Assembly (NCBI GenBank): GCA_036508135.1
Contig: DATCHW010000071.1
Coordinates: 49,563 to 113,562 of the forward strand
Length of the DNA: 64,000 bases
Source of the DNA: DATCHW01 sp036508135
GTDB lineage: Bacteria; Bacteroidota; Ignavibacteria; Tepidaquicellales; Tepidaquicellaceae
Reading direction: 5' to 3'
Program-made: the position numbers and the translations under genes
Notes under the pieces: generated by a model
Databases searched by the model: none
The model's input: only the letters and a program-made list of their open reading frames with translations
Told to the model about the DNA's origin: nothing
Shown here: positions 1-8,783 of the stretch, piece after piece
How positions within the stretch are numbered: the first letter of the stretch is position 1
Layout: every line of letters begins with the position of its first letter

Positions 1-1
1 T

Positions 2-811
2 TTTTATAATTCAAAAGATATTTTTTCGTATTTTCAGAGTATTGATTATAATAACTATGAATATTCAAGAATTAATTTAAATGAATACCGTGATATGAAA
101 TATGGTTTAAGCTTTAAAGTGGGAAAACAACTCGAGAGAATCGGAACCATTTTCGGACAAATATTTTATGAAAAAATAAAAACCGATAATATTTCTATCG
201 GAAAGAATGTTGAAAGTGAATTCGATATTTTAAAGTTCAAATTTGGCGGAAGTATTGACACTCAAAATAAAATTCCATTCCCCACTAATGGCAATATCAT
301 TGGTTTTTATTATGAAACAGCTCAAGATAAATTATTCGGAAATCTCTCCTATTCAATTTTTGATTTTTCATTTGAACAGAATATTTCGATCAGTAAAAGT
401 AGTGTTATAAAACCAAAATTCGTGTTTGGATTTGCTGATAAAACCACTCCGCTCATTGAACAATTTTCACTTGGAGGAGAAAACTCTTTTTATGGTATGG
501 TCGAGGAAGAACTTCGTGGAAGACAAATATTATTGTTGTCTATAGAATATAGATTCATGATTCCTTTTAAATTATTTTTTGAAACATATATTTCAGCAAG
601 ATATGATTTAGGTCAGATGTGGGAAAATGCTCAGGATGTAAGATTTAAAGATCTAAGACATGGTATTGGACTTTCATTAATGTTTGATACTCCTGTAGGT
701 AAAGCTAGTTTTTCCGGAGGTAGAAGTTTAATCATCAGTAAAGGATTCGCTAATAATTCTTTTATTTGGGGTCCATATACTTTTTATTTCTCAATCGGAT
801 TTGATTTATAA
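2..811 (+). CDS. C-terminal part of an Omp85/patatin-type outer-membrane beta-barrel protein (5' end outside window)
   Basis: The reading frame is open from the first bases of the window, so this is the C-terminal part of a longer protein. The visible part (about 270 residues) alternates hydrophobic and polar residues as an outer-membrane barrel does, and ends in an aromatic-rich last strand (FYFSIGFDL). A segment reading FSLGGENSFYGM followed by EELRGRQ sits where Omp85 proteins carry their conserved RGF-type L6 loop. This variant resembles the barrel fused to patatin phospholipases in Bacteroidota/Chlorobi, but the lipase part would lie upstream and cannot be seen. It could equally be another BamA-superfamily barrel. 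Confidence 0.7.
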   Translation, partial: FYNSKDIFSYFQSIDYNNYEYSRINLNEYRDMKYGLSFKVGKQLERIGTIFGQIFYEKIKTDNISIGKNVESEFDILKFKFGGSIDTQNKIPFPTNGNIIGFYYETAQDKLFGNLSYSIFDFSFEQNISISKSSVIKPKFVFGFADKTTPLIEQFSLGGENSFYGMVEEELRGRQILLLSIEYRFMIPFKLFFETYISARYDLGQMWENAQDVRFKDLRHGIGLSLMFDTPVGKASFSGGRSLIISKGFANNSFIWGPYTFYFSIGFDL

Positions 812-850
812 TTCTTTTAGAGCAAAATTAAATAATTTATAAAACGGATT

Positions 851-3361
851 TTGAGATTTTTAAACAAATTTAGTGAAAGTACACTCAGAGGAATTATCGT
901 ACTGATAGCTTTATATTCTTTCCTGATTTCACTATATATATCTGTTAATCTGATATTCATTAACAGAATGACAACAGATGATTGTCTGTGGGTCAATGAA
1001 TATAACTCAAAAAAAGCTGAATCAGGTGTGTTTATTACTAACATTTTGCAAGATGGTGTTGCCGAAAAAGCAGGATTAAAAAATGGTGATTTTTTGATAG
1101 CAATAAACGGTAAATCTTTTGCTAATGGTGTTGACGCTATGACTTTTTTAAATAGTTATAAAAACGAATATATTATTTACACTATCATCCGAGATAATCA
1201 AAGAATCGATCTGGAAATTTACGTTTATAAATTTTTTAATGTACTATTACTCATTTTCTCAATTCTCGGATTTGGATTTCTATTTGTCGCAGTTCTGGTG
1301 GGATATTCAAAACCTAAAGAATTAGCATCACAATTGTTCTTCTTTTTAGGATGTTCGGCTTCTTCAGGATTATTAGTTTATGCAGGGGCAATCGGTTCGC
1401 TGCAACCGGGGTTTTTTAGAATTAATACAATTATATATGCTGTAGCATTTCATCCCCTGTTCGTACATTTTTTCCTTACTTATCCGATTAAATACAAATT
1501 CAAAAACAGAAAAAATATTTTAACAATTTCTTATGGAATATTAATATTAACATCTACGATACCTTTTTTGCTGAATTTATTTTTTTCCCTTAAATTCAAT
1601 GATGTAATTATTAGCAATACTCAAAACTATATTATAACTTCTTATATTTTAATTGGGATCTTAATTTTTATATTTTCATTTAGAAAAATTGATGATGCGT
1701 CGGTAAAAAAATCATTAAAGATTATAATGAATGGTTTTTTAATAGGACTTATCGGGTTTATTTATTTTGGTATTTTCCAATTCATTATTAACAAACCTAT
1801 TTTTCTGGTAAATCCAATTTATTTAGTTCCTGTCTTTCTTGTTCTGGCAATACCTTTTTCTTTTGGTTTTTCTATATTTAAGTACCGGATATTGGATACT
1901 GAATTTATTATCAAAAAAGGTCTGGTTTTCAGTATTGCTACAATTTTTATTGTCGGTCTTAACTTGTTATTTGTATTTTTTGTCAATCTTTTATTTGCTG
2001 ATTATTTCTCAAATAAACAGGTTTTAGCGGTTATAATTATCCTGATTGTAATTTTAACTTTCGATTTTTTTAATAAGCGTTCAAAAGAATTTGTTGACAA
2101 ACTATTCTACCGGGAGAGATATAATTATAGAAAATCTTTGCTCGAATTCTCTAAAGAATTAACTTATTACACTGATATTAATGAAGGTTTAAGGAATATT
2201 TCTTCAAAAATTAAAAATTTGATGGGATTAAGTTATATTGATTTATTTATCAAAGATACGGTATACTCAAAACTTATCAATTCGTTCAATTCCAGTTCGA
2301 ACCGAAAATCTCAAAACCATGAAATAAGTGATGAACTGTTTAATAAAATACTGATATCATACAAAGAACCTTTGATTCTTAATTCTTATATTATTATTGA
2401 GAATAAATTCAGTGATAAAGAAAAGGAATTTATAAAATTGTCAGGTATTGATTTAATATTACCGCTTCACATAAAAGATAAGACCGTCGGTTCTTTCAAC
2501 TTAAGCAGAAAATTATCCGGAAAAGCATATTCTGATGAAGATATCGATCTTCTGAAAACAATTGCGTATCAATGCGGAATTGCTTTGGAAAATGCAAGAC
2601 TCAGAACTGAAGAAATTGAAAAACAAAAAATCGATAAAGAACTTTTAATTGCAAGAAACATTCAGAATTCTCTTTTACCTGGAAAATACTTTAATATGCC
2701 GGGAATTGATATTGCCTGTTCATCTGTATCTGCTAAATATATTGGTGGGGATTTTTGTGATTATATTAAAATTAACGATAAAGAATTTCTTGTTGTAATC
2801 GCGGATGTAAGCGGCAAAGGGATTCCAGCTGCTTTATATATGACAAAAGTTCAGACGATGATTCAGTTTGCAGCTAAGGTTTTCAAAAATCCAAAAGATA
2901 TACTGATTGAAATAAACAAACAAATATATCCCCAAATAGAAAGAAATTCCTTTATAACAATGATAATTGCCAAATTCAATATCGAAAAGAAAAAGGTAAT
3001 TATTGCACGAGCCGGTCATAATCCTGTGTTATACCATAATGGGAAAGAAGTCATTACATTAAAGAACAAAGGTATAGGGCTTGGTCTCGAAACTAAAGGA
3101 ATATTTGAATCCAACCTTGAGGAAATAGAATTAAGTTTACATCCAAATGATTTATTTCTATTTTATTCTGATGGCTTAACAGAAGCTATGAATGAAAATC
3201 ACGAAGAATTTGGGTTAACCAGTGTAATAAATATTTTGGATAAGTCAAAAGATTATTACTGCAGTTCAATTAAAGACAATATTAATTCAGCTGTGGATGA
3301 ATTCCGCGGAGATTTTGAACAAAATGATGACATAACATTCGTATTAGTTAAAATAAAATAA
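851..3361 (+). CDS. Membrane-bound SpoIIE/RsbU-type PP2C phosphatase with PDZ and GAF domains
   Basis: Likely a serine phosphatase of partner-switching signalling, dephosphorylating an anti-anti-sigma type protein. The order seen is: TM helix (about residues 10-35), a PDZ-like domain (about 50-118, with VAEKAGLKNGDFLIAINGK), a block of about eight hydrophobic helices (120-410), a GAF domain (about 430-585), and the SpoIIE catalytic domain (about 600-836). The last carries the metal-binding motifs GGDFCDY, ADVSGKGIPAA, FYSDGLTEA and NDDITF. The TTG start is preferred because the first in-frame ATG would remove the first TM helix. purB follows after 5 bp. No anti-sigma kinase or STAS gene is in the window, so its target is unknown. 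The PDZ is probably periplasmic, an inference from topology. Confidence 0.85.
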   Translation: MRFLNKFSESTLRGIIVLIALYSFLISLYISVNLIFINRMTTDDCLWVNEYNSKKAESGVFITNILQDGVAEKAGLKNGDFLIAINGKSFANGVDAMTFLNSYKNEYIIYTIIRDNQRIDLEIYVYKFFNVLLLIFSILGFGFLFVAVLVGYSKPKELASQLFFFLGCSASSGLLVYAGAIGSLQPGFFRINTIIYAVAFHPLFVHFFLTYPIKYKFKNRKNILTISYGILILTSTIPFLLNLFFSLKFNDVIISNTQNYIITSYILIGILIFIFSFRKIDDASVKKSLKIIMNGFLIGLIGFIYFGIFQFIINKPIFLVNPIYLVPVFLVLAIPFSFGFSIFKYRILDTEFIIKKGLVFSIATIFIVGLNLLFVFFVNLLFADYFSNKQVLAVIIILIVILTFDFFNKRSKEFVDKLFYRERYNYRKSLLEFSKELTYYTDINEGLRNISSKIKNLMGLSYIDLFIKDTVYSKLINSFNSSSNRKSQNHEISDELFNKILISYKEPLILNSYIIIENKFSDKEKEFIKLSGIDLILPLHIKDKTVGSFNLSRKLSGKAYSDEDIDLLKTIAYQCGIALENARLRTEEIEKQKIDKELLIARNIQNSLLPGKYFNMPGIDIACSSVSAKYIGGDFCDYIKINDKEFLVVIADVSGKGIPAALYMTKVQTMIQFAAKVFKNPKDILIEINKQIYPQIERNSFITMIIAKFNIEKKKVIIARAGHNPVLYHNGKEVITLKNKGIGLGLETKGIFESNLEEIELSLHPNDLFLFYSDGLTEAMNENHEEFGLTSVINILDKSKDYYCSSIKDNINSAVDEFRGDFEQNDDITFVLVKIK

Positions 3362-3366
3362 ATATT

Positions 3367-4659
3367 ATGATAGACAGATATTCAAGAAAGGAAATGTCCG
3401 GGATCTGGTCTGACCAGAACAGATTCCGTATATGGCTTGAAATAGAAATACTTGCTTGCGAAGCTCAAAATATATTAGGGTTTATACCGGCAAAATCTTT
3501 AAAAGTCATTAAAGCTAGATCAAAATTTAATTTAAAAAGAGTTTTAAAAATTGAAAATGCTGTTAAACATGATTTAATTGCTTTTCTTACAAATGTTTCG
3601 GAATATGTTGGGATTGATTCACGATTCATTCATTTAGGAATGACAAGTTCCGACGTTTTGGACACTGCATTATCATTACAGATGAAGCAAGCAGGATTAA
3701 TAATTTTGGGTTCACTGGAAAAATTGAAACAGGTTCTTCGTAGAAAAGCAAACGAATACAAAAATCTTAATATGATAGGAAGAACCCACGGCGTACATGC
3801 AGAACCAATCACTTTAGGTTTAAAATTTGCTCTTTGGTATGATGAAACTACAAGGAATATTGAAAGGATGAAAAAGTCAATCAATGTTATATCAGTCGGG
3901 CAGATTTCAGGGGCAGTAGGTACTTATGAGCATATCTCTCCTAAAGTAGAAGAATATGTTTGCAGGAAACTCGGATTAAAAGCTGTAAAAATTTCCACTC
4001 AAATTCTTCAAAGAGATAGACATGCCGAATACCTGACAACCTTGGCAATTATTGCTTCTTGTATAGAAAAATACACTACAGAAATTCGTCTGCTTCAGAA
4101 AACTGAAACTCTTGAGCTTGAGGAGTTTTTTTCAAAAGGGCAAAAAGGTTCGTCGGCTATGCCTCATAAGAAAAATCCTATCACTTGTGAAAGACTATCT
4201 GGACTTGCAAGAGTTCTGAGGGGAAATGCAATTGCTGCAATGGAGAATATAACTTTATGGCACGAAAGGGATATTAGCCATTCTTCGGTTGAAAGAATTA
4301 TAATCCCTGATTCAACGGTTTTGTTAGACTATATTCTTGTTAAATTCATAGATCTTGTACATAATTTAGTCGTTAACGAAAAAAACATAAAGAATAACCT
4401 TGAATATACAAAAGGTTTGATTTTCTCTCAGACTGTTTTACTGAAACTAATCGAAAAAAAGATGAAAAGAGAAGATGCTTATAAAATAGTACAAAAAACT
4501 GCTATGAAATGCTGGAATTCGAAAAATAAATTTTTTGATTTATTGATTGAGGATAAAGAAGTAAGGAAATATTTAAATGAATCGGATCTGAAAACAATTT
4601 TCGATTACTCTAAATCACAAAAAAATGTAAATTACATTTTTAAGAGATTAAAGATTTAG
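3367..4659 (+). CDS. purB: Adenylosuccinate lyase
   Basis: Cytoplasmic lyase of the fumarase/aspartase superfamily. It acts twice in purine synthesis, releasing fumarate from SAICAR and from adenylosuccinate. The 430 residues match the usual bacterial length. The N-terminus carries the PurB pattern RYSRKEMSGIWS, the region around residue 90 has TSSDVLDTA, the histidine region GRTHGVHAEP follows, and the superfamily signature GSSAMPHKKNP lies near residue 258. It starts with ATG 5 bp after the SpoIIE-type phosphatase and probably shares its transcript. Its stop lies 8 bp from the convergent lexA stop with no hairpin between. purF is elsewhere in the window, so purine genes are scattered here. 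Confidence 0.95.
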   Translation: MIDRYSRKEMSGIWSDQNRFRIWLEIEILACEAQNILGFIPAKSLKVIKARSKFNLKRVLKIENAVKHDLIAFLTNVSEYVGIDSRFIHLGMTSSDVLDTALSLQMKQAGLIILGSLEKLKQVLRRKANEYKNLNMIGRTHGVHAEPITLGLKFALWYDETTRNIERMKKSINVISVGQISGAVGTYEHISPKVEEYVCRKLGLKAVKISTQILQRDRHAEYLTTLAIIASCIEKYTTEIRLLQKTETLELEEFFSKGQKGSSAMPHKKNPITCERLSGLARVLRGNAIAAMENITLWHERDISHSSVERIIIPDSTVLLDYILVKFIDLVHNLVVNEKNIKNNLEYTKGLIFSQTVLLKLIEKKMKREDAYKIVQKTAMKCWNSKNKFFDLLIEDKEVRKYLNESDLKTIFDYSKSQKNVNYIFKRLKI

Positions 4660-4667
4660 TGGAATTA

Positions 4668-5294
4668 TCACATCAATTGATATTGTCTTCTTAGTTCTAT
4701 AACTTTTCCGATGATTGTAAACGGTTTATTAACAATTGATTTATATCTTGAATTTGATGCTTCAAGATAAGCTTTTATTTTAGAATTTCTTAAGGTTTTT
4801 ACCGTTGCTTCATCATCAAGTAACGCAATAATTATATCTCCGTCATTCGCCGAATCTTGCTTTTTTACAACAACAATATCCCCATCATAAATACCTGAAT
4901 CTCTCATACTATCTCCCTTAACCTTTAGTGCGAAATGAATGTGATGTCCCCTTTTATTTTTTTCCATCGAAATGTAACCCTGAATATTATCATTTGCAAA
5001 TATTGGTTCACCGGCGGCAACATTTCCATACAATGGAATTATTTCATAATCCTTATTGGATTTAAAAATATTCGTACCATCACTTTTTTTAACTAGTTTA
5101 AATCCTCTGGCGAGATCTTTTTTCTTTTCAAGGTATCCTTTTTTAACTAATGCAACAATATAATCCTGAACAGTGCCGATGGAATAATCATATTTTACAC
5201 AAATATCTTTGAATGTAGGAGGATAAGAATTATTTTTGGTGTATTTTTCGATAAACTCGAAAACTCTTTTTTGTTTTTTTGTTAATTTTTCCAT
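4668..5294 (-). CDS. lexA: LexA SOS repressor
   Basis: Transcriptional repressor that self-cleaves when RecA is activated by DNA damage. Residues 1-70 form the winged-helix DNA-binding domain (LTKKQKRVFEFI, then PPTFKDIC and TVQDYIVALVKKGYL). The rest is an S24 peptidase-type domain with the cleavage bond Ala94-Gly95 (VAAGEP), catalytic Ser129 (KGDSM) and Lys166 (ATVKT). The length of 208 residues is normal. The recognition helix differs from proteobacterial LexA, so the operator will differ too. A perfect inverted repeat overlaps the start codon and may be an autoregulatory operator. The upstream neighbour on the same strand is a flippase gene, 53 bp away. Confidence 0.92.
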   Translation of the reverse strand: MEKLTKKQKRVFEFIEKYTKNNSYPPTFKDICVKYDYSIGTVQDYIVALVKKGYLEKKKDLARGFKLVKKSDGTNIFKSNKDYEIIPLYGNVAAGEPIFANDNIQGYISMEKNKRGHHIHFALKVKGDSMRDSGIYDGDIVVVKKQDSANDGDIIIALLDDEATVKTLRNSKIKAYLEASNSRYKSIVNKPFTIIGKVIELRRQYQLM

Positions 5295-5306
5295 ATTTTA
5301 ATATGG
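5291..5306. promoter_or_regulatory. Inverted repeat over the lexA start codon, possible LexA operator
   Basis: Seven-base arms CCATATT and AATATGG flank a two-base centre and include the lexA start codon. Size and symmetry suit a dimeric repressor site and LexA genes are usually autoregulated, so an operator is plausible. No copy is seen before dinB (39796), the other SOS-type gene here, so the assignment rests on position alone. Confidence 0.35.
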
Positions 5307-5347
5307 TATATATTTATTTGAATAGCAAGTCGATTAATACAAATTTT

Positions 5348-6796
5348 TCACCTCTTTAATATTTTTCTTACTGTTTTCAAATCTAATATATTGAACGCAA
5401 ATATGAGAATAATAAAAAAGACTACAAGTAGTATTTTTATTAAAATATTCACAAATACAAATTTAAAGAACAGAAGAAATACCGTATAAGCAGCGACAGC
5501 AGTAAATAATATTATTAATATTTTCTTTACTTCATAATTGATTTTATAATATTTCTGAGAATAATAATAAATTCCTGCCATCATTACAAAATAACTGATT
5601 AAAGTAGCAATTGCGGCTCCCATCAAATCAAAAGAAGGTATTAGCAGAAAATTACAGATAATATTAATAAAAGCTGCAACCCCTGTTATCAGTGGAAGGT
5701 ATTTTGTTTTTTTCTCAATATAAATTCCGGCCATAAGGTTTATGTATATACCATAAAGTAGGTAAGCAAATAAAATTACCGGAACTATTTCAAGTCCACC
5801 CCAATATTTCGATCCAATCAAATTACCCCGAAATGGTAACTTCAGTCTAGCAATATCATCTATAAAAAGTGATAACATAATGAATAAAAAGGAACCAATA
5901 AGCACAAATAGTGTCATTACTTTAGAGAATATCTGTTTTGCATCAACTTCTTTTGCGTTTTGCAGGAAAAAAGGTCTCCATGCAAATTCGAACATTGATA
6001 CGAAAAGCATCATAAATATTCCCAAGCGGTAATTCGCCTGGAATACTCCAACAGCATATTCTCCTTTAAGGGCATTTAATATTGGTCTGTTAATTACTTG
6101 GACAATATTAGAGCTGATTCCGGCCGGTATATATGGAAGTGAAAATCGAAGAAGTTCATTTAATAGTTTTTTATTGAATTTGAAAGAAATATTTTTAAAA
6201 ACAACCGGTGATAGCAATATAAACGTAATAGCCGACGCAATTAAATTACTTATGAAAACTGATTTTATACCTAATTTAAAAACAAGTATAAATATCACAT
6301 TGCATAACACATTAATGGTGATGTTTACAATTCTAATAAATGCAAATTTACCCGGTTTATGGTTTAATCTTAAAAAGGCAAAAGGAACAGTAACTATTGC
6401 ATCAAAAAATAAAATCAGTGATGTATATTGCAAGAGATCATTATACTTTTCATCTATCTGAAATAAATATGTAAGATCTTTTGAAAAAATAAATAAAATA
6501 CCGGAAAGGATAAAAGAATTTATTACTATTCCCCAAAAAGGATGTGAAAAATTATCTTTATTATCTCCTACCTCTAAAGTCGAAGCAAATTTAAAGTAAC
6601 CTGACTCAAGACCAATCGTAAAAAATACATTTAGCATCGCAATATAAGCATAAACATTCGCAACAACACCAAATTCATTAGGGAGAAAAAGGTTCGTATA
6701 TAATGGTACTAAAAAGAAATTCAGGAACCTCCCAATTATCGTACTTGTTCCATAGATTAAAGTATCTTTAGAAAGGCTTTTTAATTTTTCAATCAT
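5348..6796 (-). CDS. Polysaccharide/lipid-linked oligosaccharide flippase (Wzx/MATE-like)
   Basis: An integral inner-membrane protein of 482 residues with about 12-14 predicted hydrophobic helices spread along its length. The start (SLSKDTLIYGTSTIIGRF) and the long multi-helix organisation are typical of the Polysacc_synt/MVF branch of the MOP exporter superfamily, which flips lipid-linked saccharides for O-antigen or exopolysaccharide. No glycosyltransferases lie beside it, so its substrate is not indicated by context, though LPS core heptose genes occur 4 kb away. It precedes lexA on the same strand by 53 bp, and a terminator at 6853-6880 separates it from the lipoprotein gene upstream. Confidence 0.82.
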   Translation of the reverse strand: MIEKLKSLSKDTLIYGTSTIIGRFLNFFLVPLYTNLFLPNEFGVVANVYAYIAMLNVFFTIGLESGYFKFASTLEVGDNKDNFSHPFWGIVINSFILSGILFIFSKDLTYLFQIDEKYNDLLQYTSLILFFDAIVTVPFAFLRLNHKPGKFAFIRIVNITINVLCNVIFILVFKLGIKSVFISNLIASAITFILLSPVVFKNISFKFNKKLLNELLRFSLPYIPAGISSNIVQVINRPILNALKGEYAVGVFQANYRLGIFMMLFVSMFEFAWRPFFLQNAKEVDAKQIFSKVMTLFVLIGSFLFIMLSLFIDDIARLKLPFRGNLIGSKYWGGLEIVPVILFAYLLYGIYINLMAGIYIEKKTKYLPLITGVAAFINIICNFLLIPSFDLMGAAIATLISYFVMMAGIYYYSQKYYKINYEVKKILIILFTAVAAYTVFLLFFKFVFVNILIKILLVVFFIILIFAFNILDLKTVRKILKR

Positions 6797-6852
6797 CTAT
6801 AAACATTATCAATGATGCAATCTAATAAGATAATAATTGAATTTAAATAAAT

Positions 6853-6880
6853 AAAAAAAATGCCATCATAATTGATGGCA
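6853..6880 (-). terminator. Rho-independent terminator of the lipoprotein gene
   Basis: Arms TGCCATCA and TGATGGCA (6861-6880) enclose a four-base loop. Read on the minus strand the hairpin is followed by eight T residues, so it ends transcripts from the lipoprotein gene at 6910-7449 before the flippase gene. Confidence 0.85.
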
Positions 6881-6909
6881 TATATAATTCTGAGTAATTT
6901 GGAATTAAA

Positions 6910-7449
6910 CTATTTACTATCTGTCACAACAACCTCACCGGTAGCGATTGGTGTAGATTTATCTTTTCTTAACATAGTAACTTTATAGAGCCCGGCCCTT
7001 GAAAATCCAAGATCTTTATGTTTAAAGTAAAAATAATCTCCGACAGGAACTGTAAAGGGTATAGTCTTAACAGTTGTTTTTGTCCCATCATCATTCAACT
7101 TTTCTAATTTGAGATATACACTTTCATCATAGATTGTCTCTGTCGTTTTGACCATAACTGTCAATCTTCCGGTTGTAAACGTTGTTGATACATTGACTTC
7201 TTCTCCCTGCAGATAATCTTCGCAAAAATAAAGTTTGTTTTCGGTTGTCTTGGTTGTTGTAGATGAAGTACCGGATTCTTTACGGTCTTCATCTTTTGTG
7301 GTTTCCTTCGTTGGTTCTTTTTTTGTTTCTTCTTTAGTTGTCTTATCTTTTTCTGATGTTAGCTCTTTCAACTTACTGCAAGAAAGCAAAACAGCACACA
7401 TCAAGAATAGTGCAATCAAAAAATTTATCTGTATTTTTCTTTCTTTCAT
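6910..7449 (-). CDS. Lipoprotein of unknown function with a Lys/Thr/Glu-rich linker
   Basis: A 179-residue protein with a lipoprotein signal peptide (positive start, hydrophobic helix about residues 9-22, lipobox LLSC near residue 24). Residues about 28-70 are a low-complexity linker rich in Lys, Glu, Thr and Asp, as in proteins that hold a domain away from the membrane. The remaining 105 residues look all-beta (FTTGRLTVMVKTTETIYDESVYLKLEKL), suggesting one small immunoglobulin-like domain. I do not recognise the family. It has a strong terminator downstream. A 58-bp gap separates it from the stop of nadC upstream, so it may be transcribed alone or at the end of the nadC operon. Confidence 0.75.
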   Translation of the reverse strand: MKERKIQINFLIALFLMCAVLLSCSKLKELTSEKDKTTKEETKKEPTKETTKDEDRKESGTSSTTTKTTENKLYFCEDYLQGEEVNVSTTFTTGRLTVMVKTTETIYDESVYLKLEKLNDDGTKTTVKTIPFTVPVGDYFYFKHKDLGFSRAGLYKVTMLRKDKSTPIATGEVVVTDSK

Positions 7450-7507
7450 AGTAATTTATTTTTTAAATTTAAAAATTTTTGTAAGTTATATTATGTTTTT
7501 CTATTAT

Positions 7508-8377
7508 TCAAGTATTAAAATCAAGCGAAATATCTGTTGATCTATATGAATGAGTCAGGCTACCTGATGAGATATAATCAATTCCTCTGATTTTTTCAAA
7601 ATCCGAAATATTAGATGTGTTTATACCACCTGAAAGTTCTATTCTAAATTTCTGTTCATTTAATTCCACAGCTTTTTTAATTTTTTTAAAATCAAAATTA
7701 TCAAGCATCACTATATCAATTATTCCTTTACCATATTCTTGAATAATCTGAAAATCCTTAATGCTTTTTACTTCAATTTCAATTTGGAGATTTAGTTTGT
7801 TTTTGATTTTCTTTAATACATTCAGGGTATTCAAAATTCCATTGTTCGCATTAATATGGTTATCTTTGATAAGGATCATATCATAAAGACCAAATCTGTG
7901 ATTGACCCCTCCTCCAATTTTTACCGCTAATTTTTCAAATATTCTAAAATTTGGAGTCGTTTTCCTTGTATCAAGGATCTTTATAGTATCATTATTTAAT
8001 TTATTTTTTAAATCATAAACTGAATTTGCAATACCACTCATTCTTTGAATAATATTCAGCGATAATCTTTCACCTGCTAATAAATTTCTCGTATTTCCTT
8101 TCATTATTGCCAATATCTTACCCTTTTTATATCTAATTCCATCTTCGGATTTTAATATGACCTTTACTTTCGGATCAATAAGATTAAATACATATTTATA
8201 AACCTTCAAACCGGCAATCACCGAATTTTCTTTCAATTTCAATTTTGCTTTTGATTCTTGTTTCGCGGGAATAAGCTTTTCCGATGTTACATCACCAGAG
8301 CCAATATCTTCTTTGAAAGCTTGCAGAATTAATTTCTTTGCATATTTCCAACCAAAGCCATAATAATAATCTTTCAT
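7508..8377 (-). CDS. nadC: Nicotinate-nucleotide pyrophosphorylase (carboxylating)
   Basis: Converts quinolinate and PRPP to nicotinate mononucleotide, CO2 and pyrophosphate in de novo NAD synthesis. The 289 residues are the usual length. The N-terminal domain has EDIGSGDVTSE, and the barrel has the strongly conserved LDTRKTTPNFR, GGGVNHRFGLYDMILIKDNH and IELSGGI segments that form the quinolinate and phosphate sites. It is the last gene of a tight minus-strand operon, starting 1 bp after the stop of the thioesterase gene. nadA and nadB are not in the window; nadE, for the last step of the pathway, is at 52.7 kb. Confidence 0.94.
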   Translation of the reverse strand: MKDYYYGFGWKYAKKLILQAFKEDIGSGDVTSEKLIPAKQESKAKLKLKENSVIAGLKVYKYVFNLIDPKVKVILKSEDGIRYKKGKILAIMKGNTRNLLAGERLSLNIIQRMSGIANSVYDLKNKLNNDTIKILDTRKTTPNFRIFEKLAVKIGGGVNHRFGLYDMILIKDNHINANNGILNTLNVLKKIKNKLNLQIEIEVKSIKDFQIIQEYGKGIIDIVMLDNFDFKKIKKAVELNEQKFRIELSGGINTSNISDFEKIRGIDYISSGSLTHSYRSTDISLDFNT

Positions 8378-8378
8378 A

Positions 8379-8780
8379 TTAAAAATATGTTTTAATTAGT
8401 TCAATAAAATCTTTTGGAGGACGAACAGGTTTTATTTTGATTAAGTCGACAAAAGAATGTACAGTAAACCCTGTAGCAATAAGTTTTCCATCAACGAATA
8501 TCTCATAATCAATTCTGGTTTTTACTGTAGGAATATTTTTCATAAAACATTTTACGACCAAAATGTCATCATATTTAGCAGTACCAATATATTTACAGTA
8601 TGCTTCAATCAATGGAAGAGCAATATTTTTCTGCTCCATATCTTTATAAGCATATCCGATTTTACGGAGCATATCTCCCCTGCCTGCTTCAAAATATTCA
8701 AAATATCTTGCGTTATTAACTATACCCATTTTATCTGTGTGGGCATACAAAACACGGTAACTTATTTCAGTTGTTATCAT
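8379..8780 (-). CDS. Acyl-CoA thioesterase, hot-dog fold (YbgC/4HBT family)
   Basis: A 133-residue single hot-dog domain. The N-terminal segment VLYAHTDKMGIVNNARYFEYFE holds the catalytic-type Asp and the long helix with the conserved Glu of the YbgC/FadM branch. These enzymes hydrolyse acyl-CoA or acyl-ACP thioesters in the cytoplasm. The true substrate cannot be told from sequence. It lies between the FAD-linked oxidase (3 bp gap) and nadC (1 bp gap), so the three are surely co-transcribed, although no obvious pathway links them. Confidence 0.85.
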   Translation of the reverse strand: MITTEISYRVLYAHTDKMGIVNNARYFEYFEAGRGDMLRKIGYAYKDMEQKNIALPLIEAYCKYIGTAKYDDILVVKCFMKNIPTVKTRIDYEIFVDGKLIATGFTVHSFVDLIKIKPVRPPKDFIELIKTYF

Positions 8781-8783
8781 AAT

